A DNA stretch of 64,000 nucleotides from positions 1,984,001 through 2,048,000 of the forward strand of contig BRON01000001.1 of assembly GCA_024345305.1 (NCBI GenBank). Direction: 5' to 3'. The stretch comes from Mrakia gelida (lineage: Eukaryota > Basidiomycota > Tremellomycetes > Cystofilobasidiales > Mrakiaceae). Below are positions 46,601-57,488 of the stretch, in pieces (position 1 is the first letter of the stretch; each line of letters begins with the position of its first letter). A program made the translations under genes and the position numbers. The notes beneath the pieces were generated by a model. It made no database searches and was not told the DNA's origin. It was given only the letters and a program-made list of their open reading frames with translations.

Positions 46601-48185
46601 GAGATCGAGCTGGAGCAGGACAAGAAGAGGACTTCCGATCTCGAGCAACAGGAGAAGAACCACCTCGAGAGGATTTCGACGCTCGAAGGAAGGATCACCC
46701 AACTCGAATCCGAGAAGCAAGTTGCCGAAGCGGAATCCGGTCGTCTCGCGTCGGACCTCGTCGACGTTCGAGGATCGATGGCCGAGAAGGAAGGATCCCT
46801 GGGAGACTCCATCTCACAGCTCCGAACCGACTTGGATCTCGCCGTCTCGGAGAAGATCGTCTCACAACGGAACTCGTCGCGTCCCAGGAAATTATCGAAG
46901 AGAAGGAGTCGTCCATCCTCGCTCTCCAAACCACCATCTCCAACCTCGAGTCCACTCTCACCACTGCCGTTTCGGACAAGGATCGTCTCTCTTCGGAACA
47001 CGTCGCGTCGCTCGGAACGATCGCCGACAAGGACGCGTCCATTCTCGCCCTCCAAACCACCATCTCGACCCTCCAGTCGGATCGAGCTCTCGCCATCGCG
47101 GAGAAGGGTCGTCTATCGTCGGAAGCCGCTGCGTTCCAAGCCGCTGTCGTCGAGAAGGAGTCGATGCTCACTCAACTTCAATCCGAGCTCGCCACCCTCA
47201 ACGCGTCGCTCACTGAGACCTCCGGAGAGCTCTCAGTCTCTCGGACCGCCGTAGCCGAAAGGGGATCCATCATTCAAACCCTCCAAAGCGACCTCCAGTT
47301 CTTCAAGTCGAGATCGGATCGAACCTCGTCGGAACTCGTCGCGTCGAAGTCCACCATCGCCGAGCAGGAGACTTCGCTTCAGGCCCTTCGATCGGAAGTC
47401 GAGACTCTTCAGTCGGATCTCGACCAGTCCCAAACGGTTCTCGGGCATCTCGGGACTCAGGTCGAGGAGCTCAAGAAGGAGAAGGAAGTTCTTCAGACGG
47501 ATTTGGACGCGTCGACGTCGAGAGTCGAGGAGGAGATGAAGAAGTTGGCCGAGGTCGAGTCGAATCTGACGGAGACGAACGAGCGCCTTCGTTCTTCGGA
47601 GGATAAGCTGCTGGAGAGTCAGCTGAGGGTTGCGGAGCTGTCGAAGGAGAAGGGAACGGTCGGCGAGCAGGTTGTTGAGCTTCAATCGTAAGTAGACGCG
47701 TCGCGTTTGTTCTTCAATTTCCGATCTAACTGCGAACTTCGCGTTTACTTCCTCAGGTCCCTCGAATCGAAGCAGACGGAGCTCTCTACCGCTGAGAAGG
47801 ATCTCGAAGCTCTTCAGTCTCGACTTCAGGCCGTCGTCCACGAGGAGGCTCTCCTGGACGAGGAGACGCAGGAGCTCCAGCACAAGATCCTCGTTACCAA
47901 GAAGAGACGTCGAGACGTCTTTGATGAGCTCGAGGTGAGTTTTTTCGTCATGTTTTCACGTTGAGTCGAGCTGAAAGGGATGTCGAACCGACCCACCCGA
48001 TCTTCGTTCTCCCTCAGTCTCCCCTCCCTTCCTCCAAGAGAATCGCCACCGATGCCGACTTTCCCGCTACACCCACCAATCCATTCGATACTTCCTCTCC
48101 CTCCTCCTCCGCCGAAGTGTCCCAAGAGCTCAAGACGCAGTCGCGAGTGAGGGATTCGGGAATCGCGTTCGTCGACGACGCGTGA
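43646..48185 (+). CDS. Long coiled-coil protein with basic N-terminus; one-base frameshift at 46853-46855
   Basis: The N-terminus is basic (MARTTRASATKTKPTRTSSK). Small exons then read RNLHAFNFLLSKSPRSKVNI, RAHTYIIKAMHLLAEKDFLV, RHDQGTNYSLSDSGKALVAS, which could form a winged-helix-like domain (inference). A basic linker (RKSTTKKRVSRDSDDEEMDD) leads to a first coil (KKLKKELERLRAEKGAWEEE), a polar spacer and roughly 600 residues of heptads from WKEKVVELEKQDA. At 46855, 46981 and 47107 a 42-residue unit begins (D/G-RL ... ILALQTTI). The frame read from upstream ends at SEKIVSQ, but homology continues in another frame from DRLTTELVAS: one G is missing between AAG and ATCGT. Unrepaired, the protein would gain an Arg/Ser/Pro-rich tail ending at 47254. 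The last exons give LQAVVHEEALLDEETQELQH and a disordered tail with TPTNPFDTS. No named family recognised; a nuclear or spindle-pole role is speculation. Confidence 0.7.
46855..47232 (+). repeat. 126-bp (42-residue) coding repeats
   Basis: Three units begin exactly 126 bases apart (46855, 46981, 47107). The first two share DRL-x2-E ... ILALQTTIS; the third is more diverged. 42 residues are six heptads, so the register of the coiled coil is kept. A related 39-residue unit (GRLASDLVDVRGSMAEKE) precedes at 46739 and another related block starts at 47317. Confidence 0.8.
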
Positions 48186-48515
48186 TGTCCATCCTCCTTT
48201 TCCTTTCCTTTCCCGTAACGAACATTCATCGCTTGCCTACCACATCGACCTATGTATCCTCTAGACTTTCTCTTCCCTTCTTTGCCGTCCATCCCTCTGC
48301 TTTTGCCTCGTTTGCTTCCTTTCTTGTTGCTTTGCTCTCCCTCTCGTTCGAAGCTGCGTCTGTGCTCAAACCTCCGCTGCTACTTCTCGTTCCCTTGCTC
48401 CCAACTGTTGCCCAGTATCATAATGCTCTCTGCCCTCGATTTTTTTTTTTGAAAGGCGAATGAGAAAGAGCATCGGAGGACTGACCTCTCTCCTCGGTCC
48501 TCGGACGGACACCAG
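48186..48515 (+). other. Short spacer before the MFS gene
   Basis: Contains a hydrophobic open frame, including VLKPPLLLLVPLLPTVAQYH, and a T10 run near 48441. It could hold the first membrane helix of the transporter below, but no good donor links it to the next exon. Confidence 0.4.
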
Positions 48516-50737
48516 AACTCGACGACCAAGCCGGATGGGAAGCTGGTACTTGGCGGGGTGGTGCTGGATATGCTGAAGTGTAGGAAGAGTCCGGTGGTGC
48601 AGTCGAAGGCGGCGTCGTTCAGTGCTCGTTCGTTCAAGACCCTCCCTCATCAGCCGCTCGCGGATTTTCTCGTCTCCTTGGAATACCAGAACTGAACCAA
48701 CTCCATTTCATCATTCATTCGCGTTCTGATCAGTCATCACCATCACTCAGGGTCTGCTGTCCATCGGGACGACGGGTTGGTGGGGAAAGGTCAGCGACAG
48801 GAAAGGGAGAACCTTCGTGATGAGCTTCGCGATCACTGGCTTGATTGTCACGTCAGTCCTTCAAGCACATCGTTGCACCTCTAAGCACTCGATCTCTGAC
48901 CCCTCCATTCCCGCCTTGCGCTCTAGGGACGTCGTCTTTCTCGTGACTGCTCGCTTCCCGATGCAACTCTCGTACAAGTTCCTGCTTCTCGTGAGTCGAA
49001 CGAAGCTCGCCTCTTTCAACCGTAACATCACATACTGATTATATCTTACTCTGTCGATATCAGGGACCTCTCGTCGACGGCCTTCTCGACGGGATCCCGA
49101 GTGAGCTGCTTGATCTTTCACTCTTCTCGTGCGACGCGTCTTTCCCTCACTCAGCTGACTCGTATTTCTGCGCTTTCCACAGCTTTGATGGCAGCCAACA
49201 ATGCTTACATCTCGGACTCTACTCCTCACGGTCGGACTTCGATCTACTCCCGTTTCCACGGAGTCCAAATGCTTGTTCGTATCTCCTTCTCGCCCTTTCG
49301 GCGAACGAGTTGATGCTGATCATCGCGCTTCGCTCCTTCTGCCAGGGTATCGCCATGGGGCCCATCTTCGGAACAGCCATCATCAAGAAGACCGGTGATC
49401 TCCTCTTCGTCTTCTACCTCTCGACCTTCATCCATCTCTCGATGTTCCTTCTCGTCCTCCTCTTCATCCCGGAGTCGCTTTCGTCGGAAACTCAGCACAC
49501 ACTCGGCCACGCTCAAGCTCAACTCTCGGCTCAAAACGCCTCTCGAGACCAAGAGGATCATCGGAAGAGGATGGCAGATGGAGGATCGATTTGGACCCGA
49601 GGTTGGGCGTTCGTGAGGAGGACGGTGAGGAGGGTTGTTCGACTGTTCAAGCCGCTCGAGATTTTCTTGCCTAGGAGATCAGACGAGTCGGGAATGCTTC
49701 AGTTCAACCTCTTCTTCCTCAGAATCGGTCAAGCCTTGGTCCTCACCCTCTTCGGAGTCTTCGTTGTCAAGAACGCGTGAGTTTCGACTTGTTCGTCCTT
49801 TCCGCGACGTCGAGCTCGAGTTCTGACCTCGCTTTCGCCTCTTGTTCTCCTCCGACTACCAGCTACCTGCAGCTCAAGTTCGGCTGGGGATACGACAAGG
49901 TCGGGCCCGTCCTCACTCTGACGGGAGGTCTTCGAGCTCTCCATCTTCTCGTCATTCTTCCTCGTGAGTTTGTCCTCGTCTCTCCTTCAAGGTCTTCGCT
50001 GACCTTTCTTCCCTCGGCTCACCTCATCAGTTATCATCCGAGTCTTCAAACCTGCATCATTGGTAACCAAACCATCTCCTACCCATCCCTCTCTCAGCAA
50101 CCTCCCGAAAATCGCCTCGAGCTCCTCCGAATCCCTCTTCGACCTTCGAATCATCAAGTATTCCCTCATCCTCGAACTCATCGCCTACGTTGGAATCCTT
50201 GCCAGTCAAACCGCGACTCAGTTCGACCTCGGAACAGCCCTCACCTCTTTCGCGACCTCTCATGGTCCGGCGATGACCTCGCTCGCGCTGGCTCTGCTTC
50301 CCGACGCGTCTCTCGCGGGCGAGCTGTTCGCAGGTGAGCTCTCACGACCTCTTCTCGTCTCGCCCTTACCCTGCTGACTCATTTTCATATTGTTTCTTGT
50401 AGCCATGGCTGTCGTTCAAGCTTGTTGTGCGACGGTTCTCGGACGTGCGTCTCGTCGTCGTCCCTGTCTTTCTTTCTCGCTGCTTTTCCCATCTCTGATA
50501 CCCTTTCTCGCTCGTTTCGTTTCTCCCACAGCTCTCGTCTTCGCCTTCGTATACTCCTCGACCACCTCCTACTTCCCCAAAGCCGTCTTCCTCCTCGACT
50601 TCACCATCCTCTCGGGCGCTTTCCTCGCCTTTTCAAGAGTTCACCTCGTCAAACCCACGAGGACGGAGGAGGAGCAGTCTCTTCTCGGACATGAATCGGA
50701 TCGGATCGCTCTGATCAGGACCTCGGAGGAGGGATAA
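48516..50737 (+). CDS. MFS transporter (SLC46/TetA-like), N-terminal exon unresolved
   Basis: Membrane transporter of the major facilitator superfamily, substrate unknown. The first clear exon starts after a CCAG acceptor at 48515 and reads GGVVLDMLKCRKSPVVQSKA, matching the loop after helix 1 in fungal SLC46/TetA-like proteins. Next come LITITQGLLSIGTTGWWGKV with SDRKGR (motif A), DGIPTLMAANNAYISDSTPH, GIAMGPIFGTAIIKKTGDLL, a central loop with FLPRRSDESGMLQ, LFFLRIGQALVLTLFGVFVV, YLQLKFGWGYDKVGPVLTLT, and helices to FLLDFTILSGAFLAFSRVHL. The tail ends LIRTSEEG with TAA at 50735-50737. Helix 1 and the start codon are not visible upstream, where only 330 bases separate it from the previous stop. 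Either a first exon lies there with poor signals or the N-terminus has been lost. Confidence 0.75.
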
Positions 50738-51077
50738 GGGATGGTGCGAGCGAGGAGTCGAGGAGAGGGTGTCAAAGCAGAGGGCGATTGATCGGGACGC
50801 GTCGTTCGTTCGCTTTGGTTTCTTCCCTCTGAGTCGATCACGTCGTCCAACGTAGTCCCTTGCGAGCCTCTACTGTATGAATGTATAGCTAGGTTTCGCT
50901 GTATCTGGCTGCTCTGCGTTTTCGGTCGAACGAGCACGAGCAGTCGACAGCAAAAGGGCAGAACAAAACGCGCACCCGACGCGAGATTCGAGAGAAGAGA
51001 AGTCCATGTATATAGATAGATAGATAACAAGGGAAGTGACACAGATCTAATACATAACTCGTGAGCTCTAAGGCCGA
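50738..51077. other. Convergent 3' flanks
   Basis: Space between the MFS gene (+) and the secreted protein gene (-). A TAGA repeat occurs at about 51014-51027 (TATAGATAGATAGATAAC). No gene is supported. Confidence 0.6.
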
Positions 51078-52160
51078 TCAGACGGAGTTCTGGACGAAGA
51101 ACTTCGAAGACGACGCGAGGTTGTTAGCGACCGTGAGTCCTGCTCCGTCGACGAAGCTGTTGGGTCCAGCACCGTAGGTCCTGAGATGAAGAGGAGAGTT
51201 AAGATGGGAGGAGCCTTCGGTCAGCATGCATTCTCGAGGTGAGATATCAAAGCGCGAGAAGAACACTAACTGATTGAAAGCTGAGGCTCCAGGGCCGAGC
51301 AGATAAACCGCGTTTTGATTGCTGAAAGGGATGAGATCGAGCAGGCAGAGATGGAAGATAGAGGTCAGTTACGAGATCTATTGCATAAGAGTCAGGTTTG
51401 GGAGAAAGAGACGTCAGGTGGGAGGAGAGTGAACAAGCGAAGCAAAACTCACTGCTCGTAGTTTTGCAGATTCCAGATCTGTCCACGTTGAGCCTCGAGA
51501 GCTCCAGAAGAGTAATCGCAGGGCACTCCAGTCAACGGGAGACCAGTGAAATTGGTAGCGGCCGGATCTGCGAGGAGGAGGAGACGAAAGAAGCAAGTCA
51601 GCGCGGCTTTATGGCTCGACGGACCACGACGCAACGAGAATCGAGATGGTACGAACCGGATACGGAGATACACAGAGAGTCGCTAGAGTCGGGCGAAGTG
51701 TAGGTGAGGTGTCCGAAGAGGTACTGAATTCCAGGAGCCCAGGGAGAAGGTGCTGGGCTGAAGACGAACGATGAAAAGAGATGACGACGCGATCAGCAAC
51801 GAAACGGAACAGTATTCTTCTTCTCAGTCGGGAGAAGACTCACTTGCTGGTATCAATGCCGTCGAAACCAGTGCAGACCTCGAATCCCCAAGCTCCGGTG
51901 CCCTGAGCGACCTGTCCGACAGTTCTGTTCGACGAAAGACCGAGCTGCGTGACGTTTTGCTTTTGGATCGCGTACGAAAGAAAATCCGCTCCGTAGATGG
52001 GAGTTCCGCGGGGGAAGTCGAGGAGGTTCGCAAAGTCGTAAGGGGTGCAGCCGAAGGCGGTGGAGGTGGAGGAAGGAGTGGGAAGGGCGATGGAAGGGGA
52101 GGGAGCGAGGAGGAGGAGAGGGAGGAGGCTGAGGAGAGTGCTGGTGAGAGAGGAAGTCAT
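51078..52160 (-). CDS. Small secreted protein, family unknown
   Basis: The start at 52160 gives a clear signal peptide (SLLPLLLLAPSPSIALP). The mature protein reads STAFGCTPYDFANLLDFPRG, YGADFLSYAIQKQNVTQLGL, VAQGTGAWGFEVCTGFDGID, then exons with QYLFGHLTYTSPDSSDSLCI, GLPLTGVPCDYSSGALEAQR, GQIWNLQNYEQ and YLLGPGASAFNQTYGAGPNS before a short tail ending FFVQNSV. It has four or more Cys and several N-glycosylation sites (NVT, NRT, NFT, NQT). The GQIWNL segment recalls Q-x-W repeats of beta-trefoil lectins, but one occurrence is not enough to call it. No hydrophobic C-terminal tail. Five exons. The stop is at 51078-51080. Confidence 0.72.
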
Positions 52161-52761
52161 TTTAGTGGAGCGGATAAGATTGATGAAGGAAAGGAAAGTG
52201 TGAAAGAGTGATGGTGGGTGGTGGAGAGAAGAGGAAAGGTCGAAGAATTTCAGCTTTTGAGGAAGAAGAAGGGATCGGCGACGCGGTGCTGAGGTGACTC
52301 ACGAGCTTCCGCTCCTTTGGGAGACGTCAGGCCTCAAGAACCCTCGAAAGGGCAGTGATGTCCTTTTGGATGCAGCATGTGGCAGCGAGTTCGGTGCCGA
52401 AGCAGAGTAATGAGCTGTTAATGACGAGGGTCGGTCACTTTGAACTCTGATCGACGCGGTCGTTCGAGCTAGTACGTTCAATTTTCGCCGCTCTCGATGC
52501 TGTCCTCTCATTCGAAGCCCTTGCCAACGTGCTCGCTGATTCAGACGGTTCATAGCGAAAGTCGAAGTGAGAGGTGAACGTGCATGTAACCAGAAAAAAG
52601 GAAGAAACCAGAAAAAAAGGAAAACGAGAGTCGATGAGGAGATCGAAGAAGGCCAGGTACAACCCGAACGAAGTATATGCGAAGTACAACTGGAAGAATG
52701 ATAGCAGGGTAGCGAGATATCGCTGGCACTACTAAGAGACGAAACGGCGGCAGTGATGTGT
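52161..52761. other. Intergenic between two minus-strand genes
   Basis: 5' flank of the small secreted protein and 3' flank of the second MFS gene. I see only short, non-coding-like open frames and a lower-G+C patch with A-runs near 52594-52621. No RNA or repeat. Confidence 0.55.
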
Positions 52762-55353
52762 CTAAAGGAGTGCCCACGCGAGCCTCGAAGTCGAGCTCCA
52801 TTGGCGAAGCCGCTTTCCGTAGATGTACATGGGAATTCCCGACAGAGAGAGGAACTAGTCAGAAGCGAAGAAATGAACGAGGTCAGTCGAGGTAGATTGC
52901 GAGGGTAGAGGTGACTGAAGAGGGAAGGTGAAGGCGAAGGAGAGGAGACGCGACGAACGAGAGTGATGCTACCCAGAGTTACGAAGAAGCTGACGGGCCC
53001 GGAGTTGGTAAGCCAGTCACTGAAAAAGGAGAAGGGAAGGATAGAGAGGAGAGATGTCAGCTGATAAGTCTCGGGAGAGGCGAAAGAGCAAGCAAGAAGA
53101 AGGGGTGAGGCGAACGCACTTGGTGATCCGAGTGATTCCCCAAACGAACAGCGCCTTAGATATCATGATGACTCCGAAGGTATCCCCTCCTCGCGCAGGA
53201 TAGGCGGCGGCGGCGTAGGCGATAGCGGCGAAGAGGAGGAAGGAGATACCGGCGACGAGGAAAGCGACGAGCTGGGATGAGTCGAGGAAGACACCGATCA
53301 GTAAGAGCTTCTCTATCTCTCCCTCTCCATCTCTTGCTCCTCGAACGGGGCTAGTCACAACGGAGACTCACAGTAGCAGGAGCCCAATAGGAACCACCAG
53401 CCTGGATGGCAAATCCGAGACCGAAAGAGCCGATTGTCGAGAGAATCGCTCCAGGGATGACGGGGATGAGCCTCATTTCTGGTTCGAAAATCCCATCTGC
53501 TCGTGATGGATACGAAAGGACGAGAGTCAGCGCATCCGAAAAAAGGTACGATGAAGGAAAAACGAGGACGAACCGTTCCTCCTGGAGAGGAATCGAGCAG
53601 AGTAGTCGGCGAGAGGTCCGGACGCGAGAAGAGCGATGATGCAGCCAATGAACGGGCCGATACCAGAGATATAGCCCACCGCAGAGACACTGAGTGAGTA
53701 AGGAGGACCCTCGAAGATCTGAGAGTAGATCCCTGCCTGGGTAACGCGAGGAGAGAGGTCAGAACAGGGTTGAACAGAGGCGACGTGACTACGGCGACGA
53801 GGTACAGACTCACCAAGATCACGAACCACGAGAAGCTAAACGTGTAAAGAAGCATCGAGTAGAAGACAGCAGGTGTGAAGAGTAGCCTGAGTAGCGGAAG
53901 GATGAGCGAAGAGTCAGCGTGTGAACTGGAGGCGAGCGTCGAAAAAAGGAAAACAGACTCACACGACGGGACGAATGAGCAAAGTCACGACCTTCTCGTT
54001 GTTCGTCCTCGGTCCCCAGATCTTCAAGCTCCGCAAGTAAGAGGTGTTCTGTCCATGGAGCTCTCCGGATTGCCTCGACTCGACGGCAAACCCGAAGTCC
54101 TTCTTCTCTTCGACCGACGACGAGCCGATTTGAGGAGATTCGTCTCGCTCGACCTGGGGAGTCCTCCGGTAGGCCGTCTCGGGAAAGATGAAGACAACAC
54201 AGAGAAAGAGGAAACCACAGAACCCGGCGAGGATGTAAGTCGCGACTTGCCTGCAAGGGAAGAAGGAAATCGTCTCAGGACGGGGGACCAAGTTGAGACG
54301 CGTCGAGAAGAAAACGAGCGAACACTCCAACTCACCAGCTCGTCTTCTGGATGATGACGCCCGAGAGAACGGGAGCGATAGAGACTGAGCCGTTGAAGCT
54401 GAGCTGCCAGAGAGCGATCCTCCAACCTGATGAAGAGGGAGAGGATCGAGTCAGACCAGGGCAAGAACGGAGCTCGAGGAAAGTTGTGCCAACGCACCCT
54501 GCTCGTGACTGAGAACGAGAGCGAGAAGAGACCCAGGTCAGCGTTCGTTCGAAGAAAGGAGAAGAGAGGAGTCTGACTGACAGGAAGAAGATATCCGAGA
54601 TCGTGGTGTTCGCGAGGCAACCGAATGAGCTGAGACCGATCCCTTGAAAGATTCTCGCGAGAAGGAGCGAGGTGTACGACTCGGCTGGAAGACGAAGAGG
54701 GAAAGAATCAGTACAGCGAAGGGTTGGCATTTAGAGGAGTCACTGGACTCACCCTTGGCCCCCCAGATAAGGCTTCCAAACAAGATGGCGGTTGACGAGA
54801 GGAAAAGCAAGCGTCGACCAACGATTCCCGACGCGATGACTACCAGAAGCGAAGCAACACCGTAGGCGAGAACGAGATATCCAGTGATGACAACGATATC
54901 TGTGACGGAGCAGTCAAAGACACCAGCGAGTCCGACCGTGAAGGGCACGTAGAGCTGGAAGGGAAAGAAAGGGGAGGAAGAGGGAGTTCAGCCGCCGAGT
55001 CGATCGAACGAGCGAGAGGATGTCAGACTTTACTCACAGGTCCAGCAACTCCAGTGACGCTGGCTCCGAAGATGAGAGTGAAGTAGATGAGCTCCTTCTT
55101 GAGCCGTGAGAAGTTGAGAGGGTCGTTGATGTCGTCCGAAGGTTGAGGCTGATCGCGGCGCGGAGGGCGAAGAATCAAGTCAGCGTCGCTCTGCAAACAT
55201 CGAGAGAAGGAGACTAAAGGAAGGACTTACTCGAAGGATAAGATCAGGGTTCTTCTTATCGTGCTTGAGGGAAGAGCCGTCGAGGTCGAAGAGGCAAGTT
55301 CCAGGAGGGTCGAGAACGGGACGAGGAGAGGGCTGAAGGATTCCGACGGCCAT
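52762..55353 (-). CDS. MFS transporter (fungal drug/metabolite:H+ antiporter type)
   Basis: Plasma-membrane transporter of the fungal DHA1-like MFS group. The start at 55353 gives MAVGILQPSPRPVLDPPGTC, then the family's cytosolic signature LILRPQPSDDINDPLNFSRL. Helices follow: IYFTLIFGASVTGVAGPLYV, VVITGYLVLAYGVASLLVVI with VGRRLLFLSS, ARIFQGIGLSSFGCLANTTI, and RIALWQLSFNGSVSIAPVLS. A central loop (ETAYRRTPQVERDESPQIGS) precedes PAVFYSMLLYTFSFSWFVIL and GIFEPEMRLIPVIPGAILST, the GIxEPExRL motif of this group. The last exons give NSGPVSFFFLSLSGIPMYIY and GKRLRQW, ending TAG at 52762-52764. About ten exons and twelve expected helices; it looks intact. It shares a 356-base divergent promoter with the nitrilase, so import of a nitrile or export of a toxic intermediate is a reasonable guess. 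Confidence 0.85.
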
Positions 55354-55709
55354 GGTTGGAGTTTAGGAGGAAGGGATCGATTGGGAGAGGGTGGAGAGGA
55401 GAAGGATGTGGTTGAGGAGGAGGCGAGGGTAAGAATCACATCTCAAGATAAAGAGGCTGCTGGTCGTCGGAAGGCAAGAGTCCGAGGGTGTGAGCTCGGG
55501 AGTTGAGAGCGAGGAGGCCAAGTCCGACGCTTCAAACGTCCATCCCCCTTCTCGCACTTTTGCAATCTGGTCCATCTCGGTTTCGCTGATCGAGACCGAG
55601 ATGGCCAGCTCGCGAGATAAGGTCTGGTCGAGGTATCTCTCCCTTCAGGCCAACACCGACCAGTCTTCTTTCCTCCTTCCCCTCCCTTCCTCCCCTCCTC
55701 CCCTTCGCC
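55354..55709. other. Shared divergent promoter of MFS transporter and nitrilase
   Basis: The two ATGs lie 356 bases apart on opposite strands. The spacer carries a near-perfect 33-base inverted repeat (listed separately) about 105 bases from the nitrilase ATG and 219 from the MFS ATG. A pyrimidine-rich leader (CTTCCTCCTTCCCCTCCCTT near 55668) precedes the nitrilase start. Confidence 0.7.
55572..55604. promoter_or_regulatory. 33-bp inverted repeat, candidate Zn2Cys6 operator
   Basis: Arms CCATCTCGGT (55572-55581) and ACCGAGATGG (55595-55604) are exact reverse complements. The next four bases on each side (TTCG and CGAG) pair at three of four positions around a CTGAT loop. CGG at 55578 and CCG at 55596 form an inverted CGG-N15-CCG pair, the half-site type bound by many Zn2Cys6 dimers. 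A Zn2Cys6 gene starts at 60753. Binding is inference; a transcript hairpin is the alternative. Confidence 0.6.
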
Positions 55710-57488
55710 ATGACTCCTCTCTCAAAGTACAAGGTCGCTTCCGTTCAGGCTGCTCCCATCTTCTTCGACGCTGCAGCTACCGTCGCTAAGACCGTTGAGC
55801 TCATCAAGGAAGCTGCCGCCAATGGAGCTTCCCTCGTCGTCTTCCCTGAGCTTTGGATCCCTGGGTGAGTGATCAAGGGAAGGAAGGACGTTTGACGAGC
55901 TCGTCGGTCGCTCCAGCTGACCTCTGCTGACCTTCCCTGCTTCTCCTCATCTTCTATCATCCTCTCTCGCACCATCCAGATACCCTTACTATATCTGGCT
56001 CTACGCTGTGAGTTTCGTTTTCACAAAAAAGCTATCGAATCTCGCTTCGCAGCCGATCGCGAAGCTGACCCTCGTTCTTTCCTCCCCCGTTCTCTTCGTC
56101 TCTTCTCAGTACGCTCATCAAGTCAAGTGAGTTCGCCATCTCGGACAAGCGAGTACTTCTCCTGACTTCTAACGCCCTGGAGCTCTTCACTCCCCAGGTT
56201 CATCCCTCAGTACTACGCCAACTCGCTCGCCGTCGGAGGACCCGAGCAGAAGATCCTCGAGCAGGCTTGCCGCGACAACAAGATCATGGCTACCATCGGA
56301 GTCAGCGAGAAGGATCACGGTAGTTTATACATGGCTCAGTGGACCATCAACGCTCAAGGAGAGACCGTCTCGCAGAGGAGGAAGCTCAAACCCTCGATCG
56401 CGGAGAGGCTCGTATTCGGCGAAGGAGACGTGCGTTTCGTTCACTCTTCTCATCCTCTCCTTCGAGCGCTAACCTTTCCTTTTCTTTATTGCAATGTGTA
56501 GGGATCTGATATTAGAGTCTTGGACACTCCCCTCGGAAGACTGGGCTCGCTCATGTGCTGGTGAGCTTTGTTTCTTGGCCGCTCTCTCTTCGTCGCGTCT
56601 TGTCTGGCTCACCTCTCCGTCTCTCGTTCGACCAGGGAGCACGTCCAACCTATCCTCACTCACACTATGGGAATGATGCACGAGCAGATTCACTGCGCCT
56701 CTTGGCCGTCCTTCTCCCCCATCGCTCCTCATCATTCTCTTTCGGCCGTCGCGAACGTGAGTCCTTCGATCCTCTCTCCGGTGATCTGCGGCGCTGATCA
56801 CCTTCTCCTCTTCTTCAGTACGCCGCCAACATCACCTACGCCGTCTCCACCTCTACCTTCCTCATCATGTCTTCCGCGGTCCTCTCGAAACAAAACGTGG
56901 ACGTTCTCGTCGACGGCGACGAGTCCCTTCAATCGATCATCACTGAGGGAGGAGGATGCACGATGATCCTTGATCCCGAGGGTCGAGAGTTGGTGGAGAA
57001 GCCTGACGGGAACTTGGAGACCATCGTGTACGCTGAGGTCGATCTTTCTCTCTGCGAGATTGCGCGAGTTAGTCCTGGTCGCTTCTTCGCTTTCTCGCGT
57101 CTCATCTCGTTTCCAGTCCTGACTCTCTTCTTTCTCTCGTCTCTTTGGCTTCACCCTCCAGTCCGCGATGGATCCCTCGGGGCACTACGGCAGATCGGAT
57201 GGTGAGTTGGTGCTTGTTCGCTTTTCGAGCCTGCACCCACCTTGCGTCTCGACGATCCTCGTCCTCGTCCTCGCCCTCTTACCCATTCTTCTTCTCCCCT
57301 GTTTGAGCGCCTCAGTCTTCCAACTTCAGTTTGACAACACTCCTCGTCAAGGTATCCACGTCGGTTTGAAGAGATCGCCATCGACCACAGCGATGGCGAC
57401 GAGGAGGAAGCTCCGAGCCGAGCTCTTCCCTTCCGAGCTTCCCTCCTCTCCTTCGACGGACTCGGATCGGTCCTACATCGTGCTCTAG
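55710..57488 (+). CDS. Nitrilase (carbon-nitrogen hydrolase)
   Basis: Hydrolyses nitriles, probably to acid and ammonia; cyanide hydratases share the fold. The start at 55710 gives [20 protein letters not shown]. The catalytic Glu lies in [12 protein letters not shown], the Lys in [20 protein letters not shown] and the nucleophile Cys in [12 protein letters not shown]. Then [20 protein letters not shown] and [20 protein letters not shown] follow, with [20 protein letters not shown] and [20 protein letters not shown], all in family order. This fits the true nitrilase branch (CWEH ... IHxAxWP) better than amidases. Two very short exons (YPYYIWLY and YAHQVK) sit near 55980-56127. The C-terminus is Ser/Pro-rich after the folded part and ends SYIVL with TAG at 57486-57488. 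It diverges from an MFS gene and converges with a Zn2Cys6 regulator. The choice of substrate cannot be read from sequence. Confidence 0.9.

Noticed and set aside
45836..46720. Minus-strand open frame of 294 codons
   Set aside because: Antisense shadow of the coiled-coil gene; its Leu/Asp-rich repeats mirror the sense codons.
51078..52160. Ricin-type beta-trefoil lectin
   Set aside because: Only one Q-x-W-like segment (GQIWNL) is visible; a trefoil needs three similar repeats.
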